Positions 1-8,544 are shown, counted from the stretch's first letter. The stretch: 64,000 bases of DNA from an uncultured Candidatus Melainabacteria bacterium (GCA_934692625.1 CAKUUC010000003.1:1-64000), one strand, 5' to 3'. The notes: generated from the sequence alone by a model not told the origin. Numbers and translations: made by a program.

Positions 1-60
1 TGAACACGACAAATAGAAAACAGATATACTTTACCTACGTTTTTTGTAAATGTATTCCTA

Positions 61-95
61 TATAATTATTATAAACTCTACAATAGTTGTAGAGT
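61..95. promoter_or_regulatory. A/T palindrome next to a 9-bp hairpin
   Basis: A near-palindromic A/T block at 61-74 resembles a Per/Fur-type box. It is followed at once by a perfect 9-bp inverted repeat (75-83 with 87-95, 3-base loop). Neither strand has a good U-run after the hairpin, so an operator or a weak terminator are both possible. No complete gene lies to the left in the window, so the target cannot be named. In DNA this A-T rich the Per-box resemblance may be chance. Confidence 0.3.
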
Positions 96-190
96 CAAGA
101 TACTTGTAAAAAGACAGATAGTTTGATTATTTGTAACAGATGAATTGAGTATTTTCGGCAATTTTATAATAAAAATATTATTTAAAAATA

Positions 191-526
191 TTAATTAAAA
201 ATATTAATTACCTCCGATTTAATCCCAAAATCTAAATCTTCAGTAAACTTTGTTTTTTCTCCATCAATATGGGCTAAGCAATAGTGATTTTTAATCTTAA
301 AACCTTTAGCCTTAATGTATTCTGCTATTCGTGAATTTAACTTTAGGTTTAACAAAATCTTCAAAAACTCAATGAAAAACAGTATTGGATTTTGAGTTGT
401 TAAGGTAAATACATCAAGTAAACCGTCATCTAGTTTTGCATTTTTTGCTACAGAAAACAGGTTTCTATACATGTTTCCGGCATTAGCTACAATTATACAA
501 AAGTGATAATTTAAATTATGATCCAT
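191..526 (-). pseudogene. C-terminal remnant of a diacylglycerol/lipid kinase (DAGK/YegS-like)
   Basis: The 111 residues match the C-terminal half of the DAGK_cat/YegS lipid-kinase family: an 'ANAGN' turn, then 'AKLDDGLLDVF', which corresponds to the family's A-x-x-DDGLLDV motif, and a late 'HIDGEK' strand. The family is normally about 300 residues, with a GGDGT nucleotide-binding loop in the N-terminal half. That half is missing. The same frame runs about 16 codons further upstream with plausible sequence and then meets a stop, and no clear lipid-kinase sequence follows in 527-932. There is no ribosome-binding site at the ATG. I read it as a decayed or rearranged gene rather than a working kinase. 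An inverted repeat starts about 220 bp upstream. Confidence 0.6.
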
Positions 527-835
527 TTGAAGTTTCGCTTGAAACAGATAATTTCCACATCGTTGGGAAAGTTATTTGGGCTGGCGGATTGTTAGAATGT
601 ATTAAATAATTTTAACAATTAGGGTAAAAACTTAACAGTAAGTTTTAAAATTATTATCTTTCCATTTGAGAATTTTGACATTTAAAATGGAAAATTTCCG
701 ACTTAAAAATTTTTAAAGTTAAAAACTTTCCATTTCATGTTAAAAACTTTCCACTTCGACTGTCAAATTATAACAAGTTTAAATATATTTATACAAATTC
801 TAAAATTTTAGATACATAAGTTTTCATACAAAAAA
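527..835. other. A/T-rich non-coding stretch with short direct repeats
   Basis: I see no credible gene here. It contains two direct copies of a 15-base unit ending in 'AAAACTTTCCA' (around 720-733 and 741-753) and one arm of the long inverted repeat (743-774). A 14-base motif at about 678-691 recurs inverted at about 2289-2302. The stretch separates the lipid-kinase remnant from the terminator of the next gene. Confidence 0.5.
743..774. repeat. Inverted repeat, left arm (partner 2140-2170)
   Basis: The reverse complement of this segment matches 2140-2170: 19 consecutive identical bases (core 'TTTGACAGTCGAA') and about 28 of 31 overall. The pair encloses the single gene at 933-1934 and its promoter, about 1.4 kb in all. 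The layout resembles the ends of a small mobile cassette, but no transposase is present. Confidence 0.6.
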
Positions 836-875
836 GTAAGGTGGAGAATTTTTCGTTTTCCCCACCTTACAGTTT
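831..875 (-). terminator. Rho-independent terminator of the 933-1934 gene
   Basis: Perfect 9-bp stem, 836-844 with 862-870. On the minus strand it is followed by a run of six T. It sits about 60 bp beyond the stop of the minus-strand gene that starts at 1934. T-rich sequence also follows on the plus strand, so it may work both ways. Confidence 0.75.
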
Positions 876-932
876 TTAATTTTTAGATATTAAAATTGAA
901 GCCTTTTTCTGCAATAATTTGCTTAATTTTTT

Positions 933-1934
933 CTATGTCATATACTTCCCCCTATAACCATTATAGGAACGACCATCTTCATTACGCGAAAGCATATTTC
1001 CTGTTTTTTTATCAATTTGTTCAGTACCACAAGGAACTAATTTTCCGTCTTGCATTTTATAGTGTTCTTTTGTTATTGTGTTAGTTTTTGGATTGTATAA
1101 TGTATGATGAGCAAATTCAATTTTTCCTTCTTTATTATATACAACTGAAAACTTTTTACCATTAATTACTTTGTGACCTTTGGCTGGTGGATACCAAATG
1201 GGGTCCTTGGTTCTTCTAATAGTTTTAGTTTCTCCTGTTGCTAAATCTATTTCTCTACGAAGAGGGATTTCTTTACCATTTTTATAGTTTTTACTTGACA
1301 AATTATATTCTTCAATTTTAATTGTATGAGACTTTCCATCTGGAGTAATTGTAGTGCGATACAAAATACTACCTCTTTCAACTTGTCTACCTGATGCGAA
1401 TTTAAAACTAGGACTCCCTTCGTAGATTTCCTTAACCATCAAAATAGAACCATCTTTTTCTTTGAATATACTTAAAGCATAGTCATTTTTAATAATATCA
1501 ACGGAATTAATAAAACCATCGGCATTCCTGTAATAAGCTTTAACTGTTCCATCAGCTAATTCTGATTTTTCAACATAACCATTTTCATAAGTTAATTTAG
1601 CTTTTTTAGTTTCCAAAATACCTGTATACGCTTCACCATTAACAAATTTCTTTTTCGGTAATACTGTTTCTCCTGCATTTTGAGATCCTTTTTCTACAGC
1701 TTTTTCTGCACCACCTAAAAATTTTTGAATACCTTTACCAAGTTTACCTTTATAACCGGCAACTCCTAATCCAATTACAGCAGCTAAAGCTGTTGCACCT
1801 ATCATATATTTTGCCGCATTTGACTTTTCTTCGTCAACTTCAGAGTTTGACGTAAAACTTTGTTGCGACTTCAAAGTTGCTTTTGGAGTTCGTTGAAGTC
1901 CAACTGAATAGTTTTTTACTGCTTCTATTGCCAT
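933..1934 (-). CDS. Unknown membrane-anchored protein with beta-repeat-like C-terminal region
   Basis: I do not recognise a named family. Residues 1-40 are polar with no signal peptide. Residues about 42-62 form one hydrophobic helix rich in Ala/Gly. Residues 100-333 are a series of short strands rich in Asn, Gly, Lys and Tyr, with repeated 'NG..Y/K..' turns that recall MORN/YwqK-type beta repeats. The N-terminal plan (polar tail, then one Ala/Gly helix) is also seen in the unrelated-looking 557-residue protein at 47738. The gene has its own strong promoter with pentanucleotide repeats, a leader of about 104 bases and a terminator, so it is a single-gene unit. It lies between long inverted repeats. 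Surface or envelope location is inference only. Confidence 0.8.
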   Translation of the reverse strand: MAIEAVKNYSVGLQRTPKATLKSQQSFTSNSEVDEEKSNAAKYMIGATALAAVIGLGVAGYKGKLGKGIQKFLGGAEKAVEKGSQNAGETVLPKKKFVNGEAYTGILETKKAKLTYENGYVEKSELADGTVKAYYRNADGFINSVDIIKNDYALSIFKEKDGSILMVKEIYEGSPSFKFASGRQVERGSILYRTTITPDGKSHTIKIEEYNLSSKNYKNGKEIPLRREIDLATGETKTIRRTKDPIWYPPAKGHKVINGKKFSVVYNKEGKIEFAHHTLYNPKTNTITKEHYKMQDGKLVPCGTEQIDKKTGNMLSRNEDGRSYNGYRGKYMT

Positions 1935-2009
1935 TGTTACACCTTTTTTGTTTGTACACCTACATAAATATTAAAACAGAAAAGTTGAAAAAATTGCTAT
2001 AGTGCCCCG

Positions 2010-2093
2010 CATAGCATATGCATAGCATAGCATAGCATAGAGGCATTATATCTGGGTTTGAGTCATTTTTAAACACATTTTTACATTTCGTAA
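2010..2093 (-). promoter_or_regulatory. Promoter with tandem pentanucleotide repeats at the transcript start
   Basis: Read on the minus strand: a conserved block 'TTACGAAATGT' (2083-2093), a -35-like TTTAAA (2068-2073), a 17-bp spacer and a consensus -10 TATAAT (2045-2050). The predicted start falls near 2038, inside a tract of tandem CTATG units (2010-2040) followed by a GC-rich GCGGGGC. The same arrangement in the same order occurs at 30016-30098 before a prepilin-like gene, with a CCATA/TATGG unit instead. Two independent copies make this a real element rather than chance. Confidence 0.7.
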
Positions 2094-2139
2094 CAATATC
2101 GATTTTCATTAAATTTTTACACGTTTTTCTTTTATGTTA

Positions 2140-2170
2140 TTATAATTTGACAGTCGAAATTGAAAATTTA
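2140..2170. repeat. Inverted repeat, right arm (partner 743-774)
   Basis: Mate of the arm at 743-774. A weaker inverted match continues outside it: the 14-base motif at about 2289-2302 pairs with about 678-691. The duplicated region may therefore be longer than the 31-base core. The rest of 2171-2410 is A/T-rich with no gene that I can support. Confidence 0.6.
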
Positions 2171-2410
2171 TCACTCAATATAACTTTTCTTAAAAAGTTA
2201 TACAAAAAATTTACCCTATTCAATTACCACAACCCCATTTGGAACTGTTGTTAGGGACCCTTAAAAGAGGGTAATTTTAAAATTTATCATTTTAAATGTC
2301 AGACATTATTAAACTAAGTGTCTAGTTATAGGCTTTGAGGGAGTATTCTCAAACCGTCTGTTTTTCTCAAACTGTGTGTCAAAAAACAACAATAGCTAAA
2401 ACCCCAACTA

Positions 2411-2436
2411 AAAAAGCCACCTTGAAGGTGGCTTTT
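2411..2436 (-). terminator. Terminator directly after tRNA-Ser
   Basis: GCCACC/GGTGGC stem (2416-2421 with 2427-2432), followed by a T-run on the minus strand. It begins only about 10 bases beyond the 3' end of the tRNA. Confidence 0.8.
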
Positions 2437-2441
2437 AAAAT

Positions 2442-2528
2442 AGGAGGAGGTGGGATTCGAACCCACGGAACGCTCGCACGTTCGACGGTTTTCAAGACCG
2501 CTCCGATCAACCGCTCTGGCACTCCTCC
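2442..2528 (-). tRNA. tRNA-Ser (anticodon UGA)
   Basis: Class II tRNA. The acceptor arms are GGAGGAG and CTCCTCC, the T arm is GTGGG-TTCGAAT-CCCAC, and a long variable arm sits between the anticodon and T arms. The anticodon loop CTTGAAA gives UGA. CCA is not encoded. The base at the discriminator position reads as U where most bacterial tRNA-Ser have G. The short open frames overlapping this gene are not real. Confidence 0.95.
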
Positions 2529-2634
2529 GAGCAATCGTTTCAGATGTATTATTATAATACCAATTCAAAACTAATTGTCAAGTCTATTTTTTATATTTTT
2601 TGAAAATTGTCAGAAATTTAACCCCAACATAATT

Positions 2635-3369
2635 CTACGCAATATAAAATACAAAATTAATCAAGAAATCTGCAACTAACATATAAATTGTAGACAAAAT
2701 TGCAGCCTGAGTTGTCGAGGTTCCAACTTCTCTTGCGCCACCTTTTGTTTGATAACCTTTTGTCGCACACACAAGAGCAATCAACGCACCAAAGATACAT
2801 GCCTTTAACAAACTAATATAGATATCCTTCGTTGCCATCCAAGCCCAAGCAGAAGTCATATATCTTGCGGGATTTAAACTGATAGTTGCCCAAGCAACAA
2901 ACATTCCGCCAGCAATCCCGACAAACTCCGCAATCAACACTACCATTGGCACAGTAATTGCAGAAGCTAAAATTCTCGGAGTAAAATAATACCCGACTGG
3001 ACTAATTTTCAAGGTCTTTATTGCATCAACTTGTGAGGTAACTTGCATATTAGCAATTTCAGCAGAAATCGCAGTTCCTGCTCTTGCCCCAATCGCAAGC
3101 GCAACAAACCCTGGAGCAATCTCTCTAATCATTACAACTGCAATTGTTCCACCAATATATGCTTCAGCACCTGTCATAAGAAACTCTTTTGACACCTGAA
3201 TCGCAATAACAGCTGCCGAAATAAACGCAATGACTAAAGATATCGGCAAAGAATCATAACTGATAACAGCAGCCTGAGTCAGCAAATTTTTAAATTTTAC
3301 ATTTCCGCCAAATAAGTATTTTAAACATTCTGCAAAATTTTGAACGCATAATCCTAAGAAATTTATCAA
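2635..3369 (-). CDS. mlaE: MlaE-family ABC transporter permease
   Basis: Inner-membrane permease of the MlaE (DUF140) family, which with an ATPase (MlaF) and an MCE-domain protein (MlaD) moves phospholipids between the membranes of Gram-negative cells. The 244 residues are normal family length. Several hydrophobic segments are visible. The conserved 'MREIAPGFVALAIGARAGT' stretch is present, as is the 'AEIANMQVTSQVDAI' stretch (E-x-x-x-M-x-x-x-x-Q-x-D-A). The likely start is TTG at 3369 after a GG-rich site. No ATPase or MCE gene is adjacent in the window, so its partners must lie elsewhere. Cyanobacterial and plastid relatives (Ycf63) act in glycerolipid transport. Confidence 0.93.
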   Translation of the reverse strand: MINFLGLCVQNFAECLKYLFGGNVKFKNLLTQAAVISYDSLPISLVIAFISAAVIAIQVSKEFLMTGAEAYIGGTIAVVMIREIAPGFVALAIGARAGTAISAEIANMQVTSQVDAIKTLKISPVGYYFTPRILASAITVPMVVLIAEFVGIAGGMFVAWATISLNPARYMTSAWAWMATKDIYISLLKACIFGALIALVCATKGYQTKGGAREVGTSTTQAAILSTIYMLVADFLINFVFYIA

Positions 3370-3438
3370 AACTGCCTACCTTACCTTCCTTATATATGGA
3401 ATATACCATAAAAAAGCAGATTTTGACAAATTTTGGTA

Positions 3439-4134
3439 TTATTTATGTCGTGCAGTATTCACGTTAGATTTCTCGTAATTTACTTTAGTAATAAATTTTA
3501 TCGCCTCATTTGAAGGAATTGCAAAGCCAATACCGATATTGGAAATATTATTATCAGGATTATAAATTGACTGACTTATTCCGATAACTTGCCCGTTTGA
3601 ATTTAGCAACGGTCCGCCCGAGCACCCTGGGTTAATCGCCGCATCTGTTTGAAATCTATTTTTTACGTAATCAATTCGTGAAATTATCCCTTGGGTTAAT
3701 GTGTTTGAAAATCCAAACGGATTGCCTATAGATAGGACCTTTTGACCTACTTTTACAGACTCTGAATCGGCAAAAGTCACAGTCGTTAAGGCTTTCTTCG
3801 GATTGATTTTTATCAACGCAAGGTCTTTATTTTTCCCCATTTGAGCAATAAATTCAGCCTTATAAGTTTGTCCGTTATACAATGTGACAGAAATTTCCGT
3901 AAAATTTTCCACAACATGTGAACCGGTCAATATTAGCCCGTCCGCCGACACAACACAACCTGTTCCCGCAGAAACTCCGTCTTTCAATTGTGCTTCAATT
4001 GATACAATTGCCGGACTTATTCGTTCATAAACCGATATTGCAACCTGTTCATCTTTTGAAAACTCTGCATAAGTAAGGCTTTGTGGAGCCAAAAACGCAC
4101 TTATAATAAACATTACTAACAATATTTTTCGCAT
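3439..4134 (-). CDS. HtrA-like trypsin-family (S1C) serine protease without PDZ domain
   Basis: Secreted or periplasmic serine protease. The catalytic triad is clear: His in 'TGSHVVEN', Asp in 'NKDLALIKI', and Ser in 'NPGCSGGPLL', the last in place of the usual G-N-S-G-G-P. From the GTG at 4146 these are residues 77, 108 and 176. I prefer the ATG at 4134, four codons later, because GAGG lies at a workable distance before it and it opens directly on a signal peptide (MRKILLVMFIIS... to Tyr-Ala). The protein ends right after the protease domain and has no PDZ, unlike DegP/DegS. The Cys next to the catalytic Ser is unusual. The role is probably envelope protein quality control. Confidence 0.88.
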   Translation of the reverse strand: MRKILLVMFIISAFLAPQSLTYAEFSKDEQVAISVYERISPAIVSIEAQLKDGVSAGTGCVVSADGLILTGSHVVENFTEISVTLYNGQTYKAEFIAQMGKNKDLALIKINPKKALTTVTFADSESVKVGQKVLSIGNPFGFSNTLTQGIISRIDYVKNRFQTDAAINPGCSGGPLLNSNGQVIGISQSIYNPDNNISNIGIGFAIPSNEAIKFITKVNYEKSNVNTARHK

Positions 4135-4287
4135 AAATATGAGCACCTCTTATTGTAAGATTAGTACATTTTAAGGGTGAAAATAAATAGCCATATCTAT
4201 CTTTTAGTGATTAGTTCTTGAAAATATTAAAATATTAATGTATAATTCAGGAAACAATCGTTTGACATTATAATTAAGGAGAAAATT

Positions 4288-5046
4288 ATGGCAAGAATTG
4301 ATTTATTCAAACAAGCATTAGAAGAAAAACGTGCAGTAAAAGTTATTGCAGGTATTGATAATTTTGATATTGAAAATATTAGAAAAGTTGTATCTTCAGC
4401 AGAAACAGCACACGCTTCTGCAGTAGATATTTGTGCTAGAGAATACATTATCAGAGAAGTTCGTTCAATGACAGATCTTCCTTTGTTCGTATCTTCAATT
4501 GTTCCATCTGAATTAGTTAAAGCCGTTGACTTAGGCGCAGATGCAATCGAATTAGGAAACTTTGACGTATTATACAAAAAAGGAATGTCTTTTGACGTAA
4601 ACGAAGTTTTGTCATTGGTTCAAGAAACAAAATCTTTGTTAGGAGATAGAGAAGTATTCTTCTCAGTAACAATCCCTGGTGAAATTTCAACCGCTGACCA
4701 AATTGCATTGGCAGTTAAATTAGAATCAATGGGTATTGACTTAATTCAAACAGAAGGTCACTACACTACAGAATCAAACATGACAGGTGCTAGAGCATTG
4801 ATGGATAGAGCAGAATTAACATTGTCTAACACTGTTGAATTAGTTAGAAATGTTGAAATGCCAATTATGACAGCAACTGGCATCAACCCTACAACTGCAC
4901 CATTCGCATTCGCTGCTGGCGCTTCTGCTATCGGTTGCGGTTCTTGCGTAAACAAATTAAACTCAGAAATTTCAATGATTGCAACAGTTTCATCATTGGT
5001 TGAAATTGCTAACAAAAATGCAGTAAAAGTAAGAGAATTAGTATAG
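4288..5046 (+). CDS. ycf23: Ycf23 family protein (DUF561)
   Basis: A 252-residue TIM-barrel-like protein of the DUF561/Ycf23 family, found mainly in cyanobacteria and plastids. Family-typical stretches are 'KVIAGIDNFD' near the N terminus, 'GADAIELGNFD' in the middle and 'TATGINPTTAPFAFAAGAS' near the end, the last a phosphate-binding-like loop seen in related barrels. A strong AAGGAG precedes the ATG. The gene is followed by its own terminator and tRNA-Arg. The biochemical function of the family is not settled, so I assign none. It is the best single clue to a cyanobacterial relative. Confidence 0.9.
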   Translation: MARIDLFKQALEEKRAVKVIAGIDNFDIENIRKVVSSAETAHASAVDICAREYIIREVRSMTDLPLFVSSIVPSELVKAVDLGADAIELGNFDVLYKKGMSFDVNEVLSLVQETKSLLGDREVFFSVTIPGEISTADQIALAVKLESMGIDLIQTEGHYTTESNMTGARALMDRAELTLSNTVELVRNVEMPIMTATGINPTTAPFAFAAGASAIGCGSCVNKLNSEISMIATVSSLVEIANKNAVKVRELV

Positions 5047-5068
5047 TTTAATTTAAAAATTTTAAAAT

Positions 5069-5112
5069 AACAAAGCACCTTTGAATTTATTCATGGGTGT
5101 TTTGTTGTTTTG
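5069..5112 (+). terminator. Terminator of ycf23
   Basis: Stem of 10 matches in 11 bp (5069-5079 with 5096-5106), then T-rich sequence on the plus strand, about 25 bases after the ycf23 stop. Confidence 0.7.
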
Positions 5113-5176
5113 AACAGGGCAATTTAAAAATAACACTTGAACAGAAAAATTTTTGTGATAAAATAATTTATGTTAA

Positions 5177-5250
<74 letters not shown>

Positions 5251-5289
5251 AATAACTCAGGATAAAAATTTATCCTGAGTTATTTTTTA
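5251..5289 (+). terminator. Terminator after tRNA-Arg
   Basis: A perfect inverted repeat of about 16 bp (AATAACTCAGGATAAA and its complement) starts at the base after the tRNA and is followed by T6. Confidence 0.85.
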
Positions 5290-5392
5290 AGTTTTGTGAA
5301 TATTTCACATAAAACTCCACCCCCTAGGCAATTTTTCCTAATGATTTCCTTTTATATAAATACAGGGGATTTTATAAAAGGGAATATTTGAT

Positions 5393-7057
5393 ATGGGATT
5401 AAAACCGATTTTAAGTATAATAGAAAGAACTGCTAAATATACAAAAGCGTGTGGAAAAAACAGTATCTTACAAACTAAATCGCCAGTTTTTCATGGTTCT
5501 AATCCATTATTAACTAATCCTAAAAATGGAAAAACATTTGCACTTCCAAGATTTATTTCTGAAGAGATGAACGAAGCAAGAAAAATGAATAAAATTGCAA
5601 CAAAACAATTAAAAAATCCTGTATCTTTTGAATTCCCGAATGCAAATGCAAAAGACTTAGAAAGATTAACATCTACTTCATCAAAGGCTGCAGACTCAAG
5701 AGCGATTTTCACAAATCCTAAAGACGGAGCTGTTTATCATTTATTAGAAGAAGGAAGAACTGAAAATGGACTCATAAATGTAAGAATTTTAGATAGTCAA
5801 GGCGGATTTGTTAAAAATGCAACAATAAAACCTAAAAAAATTATAATCATCGACGATTTTTCTTCTCCGGCTCACCAAAAAACTGGCGAAATGAGTTCAA
5901 TGTTAGAATACAAAACCCATGGTGATATCGTATCTATTTTAACCAAAAGAGCAAATCCATTTGCTGATATTGAATTGATAGATATGTATGACAAGAATAA
6001 CGCAAAAGCGATTCAGAATTTTTATGCAAAATTTACAGACTTACAAAAAAGAATTGACAAAGGAGAAAATATTGATTTTGTTTCTTTATCATTAGGTCAA
6101 CCAATATCTAAAAAAGACATTGGAGAAATTTGCAAAGATATTGGAATAACTCCTCTTGATATTAAAAATCAAAACATTTCTTTTACACATCCAAATATCA
6201 AAAACTACAAAGCATCATTGTTTGCAACAAAAAATAAAGGAATAACAAGAGTAATTCAAGGTGCAGGAAATTACGGAAAAGACGGTGTTAATATCTGGAC
6301 CACATATCCAAATATTGAAGGAGTTGGAGCATTAAACCCTACAAATGCTAAAATTGCAAATTTTTCATCTGGCAGAAATAGTTTTTACACGCAACACTAC
6401 GAACAAGGTATTTTTCCTTACCAATCAATGAAAGAAGGATTAAGTTTAACTGGGGGAAGAAGTGTTGATATCCCATTAAAAGAAAATATTAAAGCTTTAG
6501 CAAAACAATATGTAGGACAAACTCCAATTATAACAACCGCAGAAGAAAATAAAACACTTTTTATATTAAAAAAATCAGCACAAAACAAATATCTTGAAAA
6601 GGCTAAAGAATTACGTACTCAACTTTCAACACCTGCCGAAAAAACTAAACTTAATCAACTAAATAGAGAAATGGAAATAGCAAAAAATAATCGAGATAAA
6701 GAGAAATTTATGGCTCGCAGAAAAGAAGCTATGGAAATTTCAAGTGCCATAGATAAACGAGTTCAGGCACAAATGAAAGATTTCAATTGTGAGGAAGCGG
6801 AAACCTACAAAAAAGCCATTCAACAATTAAAACGAGAAAACAAAGTTCAAGGAACCGGTTTTGCTAGAGAATACGCTATCCCTAGTGAAAACCCATTCAC
6901 AAATACAAAAGAAATTGCTTTTGAACTAAATAAAGACGGAAAATTAGAACTACAAACTCCACGAACAGATTTTAGTGCTATATCTGGGACTTCATTTGCA
7001 ACCCCTGTAAGAACCGCAAAACTTGCACTAAATGATATGATGCGTGGGATTGTATAA
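5393..7057 (+). CDS. Subtilisin-like (S8) serine protease with helical insertion
   Basis: The catalytic elements are spread out but readable: Asp in 'IIIIDDFSSP' (about residue 155), His in 'KTHGDIVSIL' (176), the oxyanion Asn region 'GAGNYGKDG' (about 290) and Ser in 'SGTSFATPV' (534). An insertion of about 80 residues rich in Lys, Glu and Arg (about 395-475, predicted coiled coil) separates the oxyanion region from the Ser. There is no signal peptide or membrane segment, so either the N-terminal 140 residues act as a propeptide or the enzyme stays inside the cell. The gene stands alone with 'AAGGGA' before the ATG. The substrate is unknown. Confidence 0.85.
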   Translation: MGLKPILSIIERTAKYTKACGKNSILQTKSPVFHGSNPLLTNPKNGKTFALPRFISEEMNEARKMNKIATKQLKNPVSFEFPNANAKDLERLTSTSSKAADSRAIFTNPKDGAVYHLLEEGRTENGLINVRILDSQGGFVKNATIKPKKIIIIDDFSSPAHQKTGEMSSMLEYKTHGDIVSILTKRANPFADIELIDMYDKNNAKAIQNFYAKFTDLQKRIDKGENIDFVSLSLGQPISKKDIGEICKDIGITPLDIKNQNISFTHPNIKNYKASLFATKNKGITRVIQGAGNYGKDGVNIWTTYPNIEGVGALNPTNAKIANFSSGRNSFYTQHYEQGIFPYQSMKEGLSLTGGRSVDIPLKENIKALAKQYVGQTPIITTAEENKTLFILKKSAQNKYLEKAKELRTQLSTPAEKTKLNQLNREMEIAKNNRDKEKFMARRKEAMEISSAIDKRVQAQMKDFNCEEAETYKKAIQQLKRENKVQGTGFAREYAIPSENPFTNTKEIAFELNKDGKLELQTPRTDFSAISGTSFATPVRTAKLALNDMMRGIV

Positions 7058-7069
7058 TTGACAAATTCT

Positions 7070-8500
7070 TTAATTCTGCTTTAATACTTCTATAAATTTA
7101 TAATCAGTCAAGTAAGGCAAATGAGCCTCTGTTATCAATTCTCCAGGGAGTAAAATAGTAATTCCAGGTGGACATTCCGCAACAACTTCACCTGAAATTC
7201 GACCAACGGCTTCTTCTTTTGGAATAATTTCTTTTTCTGAAAAATACGCATCGCGCAAACGAACTCTTATATCTGGAGTCAACATCGGCATGTGTTTTTT
7301 ATTTTCCAAATAATAAATATCTTTATAATTGTGAACATCAATACGTTTCAGACAATCAACCAAATACTCAAAATCAGAACGTTTGTTGCCAATATTACAC
7401 AAAATCAATATGCCAATATCCGATGCGCTCTCAACCTCAATCCCAAAATCGATTTCTAAAATTGATTCCAAGCGTTTACCGGACAAACCATCAGCCTTGA
7501 TAAACACTTTTGTAACATCAGTTTTATATCCAAAACCCGCTTTTAATTGATGAATATTTTGCATTTTATCAATTTCAGAACGCAAATACTTAGCATTCGC
7601 AATCGCTTTTGCCAATTGTTTTTGCCCACGTTGAGTCTGCAAATTTGCTCTGGCTGCATCTAAAGAACCCAACAACATCAACGATGGGCTTGTCGTATGC
7701 AACAACATAAGCGCACGCTCAACATCATCAACATTGATTTTTGAATTTTTACCGATATGCAACATTGAAGACTGACTCATACTTCCACCGGTTTTATGTA
7801 ACGAGTGAACTACAATATCAGCACCCAATTTTAACGATGTTGTTGGCAATTTATCGTTAAAATTCCACAAACAACCATGCGCTTCATCTACAATCAATGG
7901 AACATCATATTTTTTACAAACTTTTGCAATTGATTCAATATCTGAAACAACTCCTTCATAAGTCGGATTAGTAATCCATACAGCGGAAACATCATCATTT
8001 TCTTTCAAAAGTCGTTCAACTTCTTTGGAATCAACATTTCCCCATAAACCCCAATCAGTAAGCTTTTCCGGAATTATCCACAACGGTTCGGCTCCTGATA
8101 TTATCAAACCTGTCAAAATAGAACGGTGGCAATTTCTGTTTACTATAACTTTTTGCCCCTTTTTAGTTAACCCCATTGCAACTGCAAGATTGCCAATAGT
8201 TGAACCGTTTATCAAAAAGAACGTTTTTTGAGCCCCAAATGCAAGTGCTGCCAACTCTTCCGCTTCTTTTATCGGACCGGTTGCAGGAGTAAGTGTTCCC
8301 AAATTATCGAATTCATCTGTGGTATCAACCATCAAAGCTTTTTTACCAACCAAATTTCTAAAATCTGGTAAAGTTCCCAAACCCTTTGTGTGTCCTGGAA
8401 TGTGGAACTGATAAGTCGGATTGATATAGGCTTGTTTCAATGCTTCTACAATCGGGGCTTTTACTTTAACTTGTTTATCTTTGCCTGTTCTAATTGTCAT
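7070..8500 (-). CDS. Orn/Lys/Arg decarboxylase family protein (PLP-dependent)
   Basis: Fold-type I PLP enzyme that decarboxylates a basic amino acid to a polyamine precursor. The PLP-binding Asp is in 'LIVDEAHG' (D205) and the Schiff-base Lys in 'VVHSLHKTGGSMSQ' (K236). 'FHIPGHTKG' near the N terminus is typical of the family. At 476 residues it is the short Bacillus SpeA/YaaO type, without the N-terminal wing domain of the inducible E. coli enzymes. The substrate (Arg, Lys or Orn) cannot be read from the sequence. There is no Shine-Dalgarno, and a -10-like TATATT lies 6 bases before the ATG. It is divergent from the porin gene, with about 60 bp between them. Confidence 0.9.
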   Translation of the reverse strand: MTIRTGKDKQVKVKAPIVEALKQAYINPTYQFHIPGHTKGLGTLPDFRNLVGKKALMVDTTDEFDNLGTLTPATGPIKEAEELAALAFGAQKTFFLINGSTIGNLAVAMGLTKKGQKVIVNRNCHRSILTGLIISGAEPLWIIPEKLTDWGLWGNVDSKEVERLLKENDDVSAVWITNPTYEGVVSDIESIAKVCKKYDVPLIVDEAHGCLWNFNDKLPTTSLKLGADIVVHSLHKTGGSMSQSSMLHIGKNSKINVDDVERALMLLHTTSPSLMLLGSLDAARANLQTQRGQKQLAKAIANAKYLRSEIDKMQNIHQLKAGFGYKTDVTKVFIKADGLSGKRLESILEIDFGIEVESASDIGILILCNIGNKRSDFEYLVDCLKRIDVHNYKDIYYLENKKHMPMLTPDIRVRLRDAYFSEKEIIPKEEAVGRISGEVVAECPPGITILLPGELITEAHLPYLTDYKFIEVLKQN

Positions 8501-8544
8501 ACTAAAAATATACTACAAAAATTCCAAAATCCTAAAAAATGTGT

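Noticed and set aside
496..609. Stop-free plus-strand stretch with protein-like content opposite the lipid-kinase remnant
   Set aside because: It has no start codon and no ribosome site, and the minus-strand reading matches a known family better.
2010..2041. Pentanucleotide tract as a CRISPR or microsatellite
   Set aside because: The units are 5 bases with no spacers, so it is not CRISPR. It is better explained as part of the shared promoter module.
2326..2574. Overlapping open frames of about 80 codons on both strands
   Set aside because: They lie across tRNA-Ser and its terminator; the translation is that of a tRNA read as protein.
4227..5078. Minus-strand open frames opposite ycf23
   Set aside because: Ycf23 is a clear family member with a strong ribosome site; the antisense frames have poor composition and no start signals.
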